Positions 11,201-20,200 of a DNA stretch of 30,012 bases are shown here, in pieces; the stretch's first letter is position 1, and each line of letters begins with the position of its first letter. The translations under genes and the position numbers were made by a program. The notes beneath the pieces are model-generated. The model saw only the letters and a list, made by a program, of their open reading frames with translations. It was not told the origin of the DNA and did not search any database. The stretch lies in assembly GCA_036244855.1 (NCBI GenBank), contig BQKZ01000487.1, forward strand, positions 67,688 through 97,699. Reading direction: 5' to 3'. This DNA is from Temnopleurus reevesii. Its lineage: Eukaryota; Echinodermata; Echinoidea; Temnopleuroida; Temnopleuridae.

Positions 11201-14200
11201 GTCAATGTAATTAATCAGTATGATATTTTTCGTGCAGTCACATTTATCTTTTATTTTATTATAATAGTAATGATAATAATAATTAGATAATATATCTCAC
11301 TTCATGGATATACTTCACTGTGCTATAAGTGAATTTCGACAAGTTTAAAAAAAAACCAAAAAAAAAGACCGATATGATCTTTATTTCTATTGGAAATCTA
11401 TTCCAGAGATTTGGAGCAGCACAGTTGAAGGCGCAGTCGCCAAGTGTTACTTTTGTAGATGTGATAGTTTTAGAATCAGTTTGTCCTGTCTTCTTCGCAA
11501 ATTGTTTGAATGTTTTTTTTAATTAAAGGATACTAGTTGAGACAAGTATCAGGGGCCTGACCATTCAGTGCCTTGTAGGTGAGCAACAAATGGACAAATT
11601 TACTGTCACACATAGTATATTGCTGATAAAATAGTAATGATGAGAAAGATACACAAGAATGATTAAATGGATATTTACATGTACATTGTGTTGTTTCTAA
11701 AAGCAATAATATCCTGTTTCCTAACTCTTTATTTGTTTTAAATCTTGCTATTGTATAGTTCGCCTCGTGAACGGTTCCCACCCTCAGGAGGGGCGTGTTG
11801 AGATCATGATAGGAGGGGTCTGGGGGACTGTCTGTAACGAGGGATGGGACATACGAGATGCACACACTGTATGTAGTCATCTAGGCTTTGGCGTAGCTGA
11901 TAACTCATCAGCTAGTCTAGGAGGGGCATACTTCGGGCCTGGTGTTGGTCCTGTGCACCTGTCTGGGGTGGATTGTAGCTCTCATAGTGCTTATCTCTTT
12001 GAGTGTGCTGCAATACTCTCCATGGGTATTGATCCATCTTGTGATCATTCAAGGGATGTCAGTGTTATCTGTACACAAAGATGTAAGTAGGCCATTCTCG
12101 GCTTTCTCATTATTAACATTAGGCTGAAATGAAGAAAAAAAATATTGTACGTTTGTTGTTACTTTTGCATGTATGCGCCATTCAAAATCATTGGCCCATG
12201 TGTGTCTTCGTGGAATTGTATCTCAAAAGCCAATTAGAACTTTCATTTCAATTTGAAATTATTGTAATTACAGTTTATTTGCAATGGAGTGCAATATCCA
12301 TTCAAGACCGGAATAAGCCTTATAAAGTTTAAGAGAGCAAAACGCTTTTACAGGGTCCCCACCCAAAATAGTGAACCTGGAAAACGATTTTCACTTTTTA
12401 CATTCCTAGAAAAAATTGCAACATTATTTATTTGGTAATTGGAAGTGCATCAGAATAGGTTGGATAGTGTGAATAACATTGACAAAGTAATAATGAAATT
12501 TTAGAAATTCATAAGGGAAATTCAGAGAATTTTGTTCTCCTCAAATACTACTTGCTGTATTGTTTCTTTCTTTCAGCGATTCCAGAGCAGCATGTACGTT
12601 TGGTTGGTGGTCCCACCCCATTCAAGGGTCGTGTTGAGGTGTTCATGGAGAACAGCTGGGGAACCATTTGTGATGATCTATGGGATGTAAGTGATGCCTC
12701 AGTCTTCTGTCGTCAGCTTGGCTATGGAGGCGCATCAGAGGCGCCGCGATACGCACAGTTAGGTCGCGGCTACGGAGCCATTCATTTAGACGATGTCCAG
12801 TGTGTCGGTAATGAGACGGACATCATGGATTGTCCAAGGTCAACTACAGAGACTTCCTGTACTCATCGAGAGGATGCTGGCGCTACCTGTATTCCACAAG
12901 GTAATACTTGGTTTATAGGGGTTTGACTTTAAATGGGATCTTTTCTCAGTTTTTGCAATTGAATATTACCTGATTTTAAGAGGGTGGACGCTCAAACTCA
13001 AACACATTGCCGCAGGGGCTTTCTGAGGCATATCAGTCTGTTTCTAAATTCCTTTGCCAGCTAAAGTAATTATCAGGCAGATATCTCCTTCAGTCGAGGT
13101 TGATGTTACGTAATATGTGCCAAGCTGGTAAAGGCAACAAGTGGCTAGTCTCAACGAGTAGACCATGGTTTTGCTTTTAGAATGCTTCCATGTATATTGC
13201 AGTATGCTTTGATGTTGTGTGAATTATAAAAGGCTTCTTAGAGGCTACAACTGGGAAAGATATACGAATCCGGAGCATCGGACTCAGTGAACGTTCGTCT
13301 TTTCCGAACATTTATCACTGGGCTTGCCGTTTGTTGAGATTGTGTAGACGTGAATAAGAATTCCTAAAATTCCTTTCGATTACCTCACCACATAATGTGT
13401 CAGCAACATGTACCTTTAAAAGGCCATTTTACAAGATGTTACAAAAGTAAAGAAAAAATAATGGCATTTTTGCTTTAAAGGTAAATTCTTTTGCTCTCCA
13501 AGGGTGCTTGTATAAATTTTCATTTATGCACCTAAAATACATGTTGCATGAATATAGACTTGCTTTGGCTAAATGCCAGTTGGACTTTTGTAAGCTGATT
13601 AATTTCTTCTGATAAGTTTCTTAGAACTTCAAAATAAAGCATGGAATCATAGAAATAGCCTTTACCCTCAATTTATGTGTTTATTTGTTAGCCGTTCGTC
13701 ATTCATATCGACAGTTATTTGACTTTAATAAGTTAGACTTAGCCAGAGTTGATTGTGCATTTCATATTTCAAGGATGTTTTTCTACTATTGCAGTGAGAC
13801 TGATTGGAGGGAGCAATATCTACAAAGGTCGTGTTGAGATCCAAATAGACAATCAATGGTTGGGTTTCTGTGGTGACGGATGGTCTCTATCCAATGCTCG
13901 TGTGGTTTGTAGCCAGCTCAAGCTAGGTCTGGTAGCACAAGCACCAACTGGTTATATGTTTGGTGAGCCTGAAGGTGGAATCTACTACCATCGTCCGACG
14001 TGTGGAGGCTACGAGAGATCACTTGGTATCTGCTTCATGGAGCCTCATGAGAACTGTACAGGAGGATACGCTGGGGCTGTCTGCTCTCTGCCAGGTGACT
14101 TCATTCATTCTATAGTCTTGTCACTTTTGTCTTGACTTTGTTTTACAGGAAATAGATTAGTTTGAAAAATAAAACATTCTGTTGGTGCTACCATGGTTCA

Positions 14201-17200
14201 TGCATGTCGGTATCAATTTGGGTTCAAGTGTCAAATGTATGATCTTGTCAAAATAAAATGGGTCATTTGGATTACTAACCTCTCAGAAGAGAAGATTTTG
14301 TCCTTTTCATTGTAACATCTGATGAGCTTTTAGTGACAAAATTTCTATGGAAAGAATACACATTTTATTTATTACAATTTTTCTCTTTTTTGTAGCATAA
14401 ATTGAATGTTGCTCTGGTCATAGTTCTGATAGTGTTAAACATTCAGTCATAGTTTTGAGGGCATAAATAGATAGGCCCTACATATTGTTATTAATGTACA
14501 TAACTAAAGAACTGGCCAGAAGCAGAATGGCATAGTGACAGACTGTTTTTCGATCAAATATTGCAAATGATTTTTGCTAGCAAATATTGCATATGCTTTT
14601 TCCTGACTAATGCATAATTGAACATCTCTGTGCATGATACTATTTGATCTACAGAGGAGGGAACTGAGATCCGACTGGCTGGTGGAGGGAACCCCTACGA
14701 GGGGCGTGTAGAGGTCGGCCTGGGGGGCATCTGGGGTACAATCTGCTCCAACAGCTGGGAAAAGACCGATGCCAACGTGATCTGCCGCCAGCTCGGCTAC
14801 GCTACGGCGACGGCGGCCATCCAGGAGACGTCTCGCTACGGCATGGGGACCGGTCCTATCTACCTAGATAATGTTGGCTGCACTGGCCTGGAAGCTAACA
14901 TTGCTCTCTGTCCTAGCAGTGGAGTGGAGAATCATAACTGCAGTCATAAGAATGATGCTGGAATCATCTGCTCTCCACCAAGCAAGTTTGATGATTTTAC
15001 AACCAATCATTTCAAATTTTAAAAAGATGATCATTACCACATTATGCTTGAGATTAAAGAGTCTAAGAAATATTTTCAAATTGTTTGGAATATCTGCTCT
15101 TTTTGATAGTTTTAAAAATAGTTCTGAATGATTGCTGATAATATTTATTTAGATTGATACTCATTATCCATACATGCATGTGAGATTCTATGCATTTCAA
15201 ACAGAATTTCTGCATTTTCTAGCGAGATCCCTGATTCCAGTAGTGGACAAGTTAATACATTGTTGAGTGATATATGTTCAGTTGTACTATAGATCATCTA
15301 TACATCACATTAATTTCCTGCAGAATCTTCACTATGGGGTTTTATTAAGGTTCCTATTAGATATGAACATCTTTACCACTAACTACTGTAGTACACCTTT
15401 TTAAAGGGATCATTAGTTTTCAGCAGCAGTCACATCAATCCAATGGGTGACTTCAAGTACGTTGTTTGGTGTTGGTGTTGGTGTTGAGAGAGCAAAACGG
15501 GTCCGTAAACCGAGCTCCAACACCGTTGGTCAGTTTACAGAAGTGATACAGAAACGACCGGAAATACGTCAGAATCTTGCGAGGTCTACCCCAAACACTG
15601 ACAGACTTCAAGTTTGGTGTTGAGGCTGGTGTTGGTTTTGCTGCAACACCAACACCAGCGTTCAACACCGTACTTGAAGTCACCCAATGTGAAGGGAGAG
15701 GTCCATATCTATTCCAGATATGACTGCATATCTTGTTTCCTTTTGCAACTTTTTTGTATTCTTTACATTAATGAATTCTGTATATCATCATTTCTTTTTT
15801 TTTTTTTAAAGGGACAATTGAGTTCTGCAGCATTTGAATACAATGTTCATATCTACTGAAGATTATATTGAGATAATATTGAGTTTTTTGTAGGATTCTA
15901 CACAAAAATTGCACAAAAATACACATTACATATAATAATAACTTATTTTCAACCGAACTTTGTAATTACAGTTAATTTTGTGAGGAATGGTTTGATTTCA
16001 GCCATATTGGGGTAATGCTTTGTTAACGAGAACTTCATATCTACTCTGGGTTGCCTGTAAATCTTATCAATTTTCTGTTGGAACGGGGTTTATTAAAGTA
16101 CTGAGTAAATACTCTGCCCAATCACTGAATTCTGTTATTACTGGTTTTAACACCAGACAGGTTGATTTAGTCATTGTAGTGAATAATGTTGAATAATGTT
16201 TTCACATCTACTTTAGATTATGCTTAGATCCTATCATGTTGAGATGCGTGGGAAATATATCTCTAATTGTTTTAGGTGGAAAGCATACAATGGTTACGTT
16301 GAACTATCCTTATTGTTTTGGATGTTGATATCTTTTGTCTCTTAGTTTGTCTTGTAGGAAGCAGAAACCCATACAAGGGTCATATGGATGTGTACATAGG
16401 AGCATGGGGAACTGTCGTATAATAATTTTGGATGTTGTTATCTTAGTTTGTCTTGTACGGGAAAGCATTCTTAATCCTAATCCTTATTGTTTTGTATATT
16501 TTCATCTCTTAATAGTTCGTCTTGTAGGGGGCATCAGTCCATACAATGGTCNNNNNNNNNNNNNNNNNNNNNNNNNNNNNNNNNNNNNNNNNNNNNNNNN
16601 NNNNNNNNNNNNNNNNNNNNNNNNNNNNNNNNNNNNNNNNNNNNNNNNNNNNNNNNNNNNNNNNNNNNNNNNNNNNNNNNNNNNNNNNNNNNNNNNNNNN
16701 NNNNNNNNNNNNNNNNNNNNNNNNNNNNNNNNNNNNNNNNNNNNNNNNNNNNNNNNNNNNNNNNNNNNNNNNNNNNNNNNNNNNNNNNNNNNNNNNNNNN
16801 NNNNNNNNNNNNNNNNNNNNNNNGTAGGTGGTAGCAGTCCATACAATGGTCGTGTAGAGGTGTACAAGGGAGCCTGGGGAACTGATCTCTTATTGTTTTG
16901 TATATTTTCATCTCTCAGTTCGTCTGGTAGGTGGTAGCAGTCCATACAATGGTCGTGTAGAGGTGTACAAGGGAGCTTGGGGTACTGTGTGTGATGATGG
17001 ATGGGACATCCAAGATGCTAAGGTAGTGTGTAGCATGCTAGGGTTTGGACCAGCTCGGAGGATCATCGCTACGGCAGGAATGCGTCAGACGTACAGCACC
17101 ATCTACATGGATGAGGTTGGTTGCCTTGGTAACGAGTCGTCCATCTTTAACTGCCCTCACAGTCCCGTTCATGATTGTACGCACGCTGAGGATGCCGGTG

Positions 17201-20200
17201 TGGAATGCTGGGAAAGAGGTTAGTATTCATGAGTGTGTACATAAATTGGAGTGTACTATGTAATAGTAGTAATTGTACGAATAATGATAATGACAACTCT
17301 TCTTTCTGTTATTAAGATGTTTTTGTTGTGTGAAATAGTTCAGTATTTCATCTTACTGTATCATTTCTCTTGTGACAAAATTAACTCCATTGTTCATATT
17401 TGCCTTATGAATTGTTATCCTCTTGCAATTATAATTGTTATATGATACTTTATGAATTACTTAGTTTCTTACAACATGAAAATCCCCAAGAATAATCGTG
17501 AAATCTTGTACTGAAGTATATGCCCAAAGAAACTCTAAATGAATAAGATTAAAAGCATTAGCCAAGAAGCCAAACATTCTTATACAAATTGAACTCTCAA
17601 TGGAAGGAACTCGCTTTGGTCTTTCTTTCTATGGATTAAACCTGAAACAACGTCTCTCCTGCATTATTTTGCATCATTATCTACTTTATGTACCATCTCA
17701 TTTTGTCTAGACTTGTTATGTGAACTTCCAAGAATCTCTCGCTGGGCTTACATCAGCGTCACCCAGGTGAATTACGAGCAAGGAGAGGGTCTGGATATCA
17801 GCTGCATTGATGGATCTGCATCAGTGACCCTCATCTGTGGGCCAGGAGGGGTGTGGAATGGACCCCCTATAACATGCCTACCACCTGATGTTCAAGAAAG
17901 TAAGTCATTACAAGGACATAGTGGGAGTGTTGTGGGCCAGGAGGGGAGTGTTGTGGGCCAGGAGGGGTGTGGAATGGACCCCCTATAACATGCCTACCAC
18001 CTGATGTTCAAGAAAGTAAGTCATTACAAGGACATAGTGGGGGTGTTGTGGGCCAGGAGGGGTGTGGAATGGACCCCCTATAACATGCCTACCACCTGAT
18101 GTTCAAGAAAGTAAGTCATTACAGGGGCATAGTGGGAGTGCTGTGGGTCAGGAGGGGAGTGTTGTGGGCTAGGAGGGGTGTGGAATGGATCCCCTATAAC
18201 ATGCCTACCACATGATGTTCAAGAAAGTAAGTCATTACATGGGCATAGTGGGAGTGTTGTGGGTCAGGAGGGGTGTGGAATTGGCCTCCTATAACATGCC
18301 TACCACCTGCTGTTCAAGAAAGTAAGTCATTACAGGGGCATAGTGGGAGTGTTGTGGGCCAGGAGGGGTGTGGAGTGGGCTAGGAGGGGAGTGGGATGGA
18401 CCCCCTATAACATGCCTACCACCTGATGTTCAAGAAAGTAAGTCATTACAGGGGCATAGTGGGAGTGCTGTGGGTCAGGAGGGGTGTGGAATGGACCCCC
18501 TATAACATGGCTACCACCTGCTGTTCAAGGGAGTAGGTCATTACAGGGGCATAGTGGGAGTGGTGTGGGTCAGGAGGGGAGTGTTGTGGGTCAGGAGGGG
18601 TGTGTTGTGGGCCAGGAGGGGAGCGTTGTGGGCCAGGAGGGGTGTGGAATGGACCCCCTATAACATGCCTACCACCCGATGTTCGATTTAAAGCTGTTAG
18701 TACTGTATATGGTAGTTATTACTGAAAAGGAACCAATGTCAAGAAAAGATGAGGGTTTTTCCTTTCATGTCTTGTAATAAGTTCATTCAAACATTTAAAA
18801 TGTACCTTACATTTGATCAATGTACCTTACATTTGATCAATCATACTTTCCATATTTTGATCTGACAAGTTAGTACCTTACATGTCACTAATGAGCTGCC
18901 GAACAGGATTTTATCCTATTTGATAGCATTTTTCAGTGAAATCAGGACACCTAAATAACAAATAAAGGCCACCGCACACTACACGATTTTTAGTCTTAAG
19001 ACCTTAAGACCGGGGTTATGAAGTCACCATTTAACTGGTCGGAGGCAAAACATCCGACCTTAAGACCGAGGTCTTAAGGTTTTAGCATGTTGAATCTTTT
19101 TGAGGTCTCATGCGACCTCAGCAGCCCCATCACACTGGCACAGCCTCCCACCCCACACACAACAGCATCACTCGAAAATTGCTCATTAAAACGATGATGT
19201 TTTGTTATTCAATGATAAATTCATTATCATTAGCTGAAATCATGAATGTATTTTTTTTTAATTTTCGATGACTCTGTCAAATATGACAAATTACGAAGAA
19301 AAATCCAAGATTTAACGTTGAAATTCCGACTTATCGCGCTGCATGTTGCGATGGGAAACGAGCGCGTAACTTTTGAGCTATCGATTATTAATGTTAAGAT
19401 ATCGGTATCGGCTGTTCAGTCTTACGGTCTTTGGTCGCGTAGTGTGCGATGTCAGGTCGTTAAGTCTGGTCGCAAGGTCTTAAGGTCGTACGACTAAAAG
19501 TTGTGTAGTGTGCGGTGGCCTTTAGTCCACAAAGAATTAAATTCCTTTATTCATATTTCATGTCTAAAAATTTATCAAGCATGGCAGACAAGAAAGCAGA
19601 TGCTGTTAGAAGTAATTCTATTGATCACATTGCTTCTTTCCAGAGCAATATTAAATGACATTTAATTATTTTTGCTATCTTTTTTATATTATTTATAATA
19701 TTATCATTGAATGATTTTCCATCTCTTTCCAGAAGCCGTGTGCTCGTTGCCAGCGCCACCACTAAACGCAGTGTTTAATACAGTGAAGACAGTATTCCAA
19801 CCATCAGAGAGTCTTGTGGTGTACTGTGATGATGGAAGACCTATCTCTCAGACCTCAGTCGTCTGGGAGTGCAAGCAAGATGGAACATGGTTTATGAAAA
19901 ATATCAATTGTGCTCAAAATAGTAAGTCAATTTTCATCTCCCATCAAATGAAAGAATTTTGATCTTAATACATATTGATGAATGTAAACTATTAAATGGC
20001 TGACTCATCATTCAAGCTTTTTTTTTCCAGTGTTCATTTAATGGTCACATTGTATTGTTCACTTTCCATATCTCTTCGGGCACGAAACAACCTGATGCCT
20101 ACACATCTGTTTTTATGCCATAATACTTATTGTTACCGTTATGAGGTATTTCAAGTTAGCTTTTGCAAATTCAATATCACCCACAGTCTTCCTATTCGAG

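Noticed and set aside
16335..16937. 200-codon ORF across the N gap
   Set aside because: Most of it is unknown sequence; the readable parts are decoy partial exons and intron.
17713..17988. CCP1 ORF continuing past the donor
   Set aside because: The extension is repeat sequence after a strong GTAAGT donor; the domain is complete before it.
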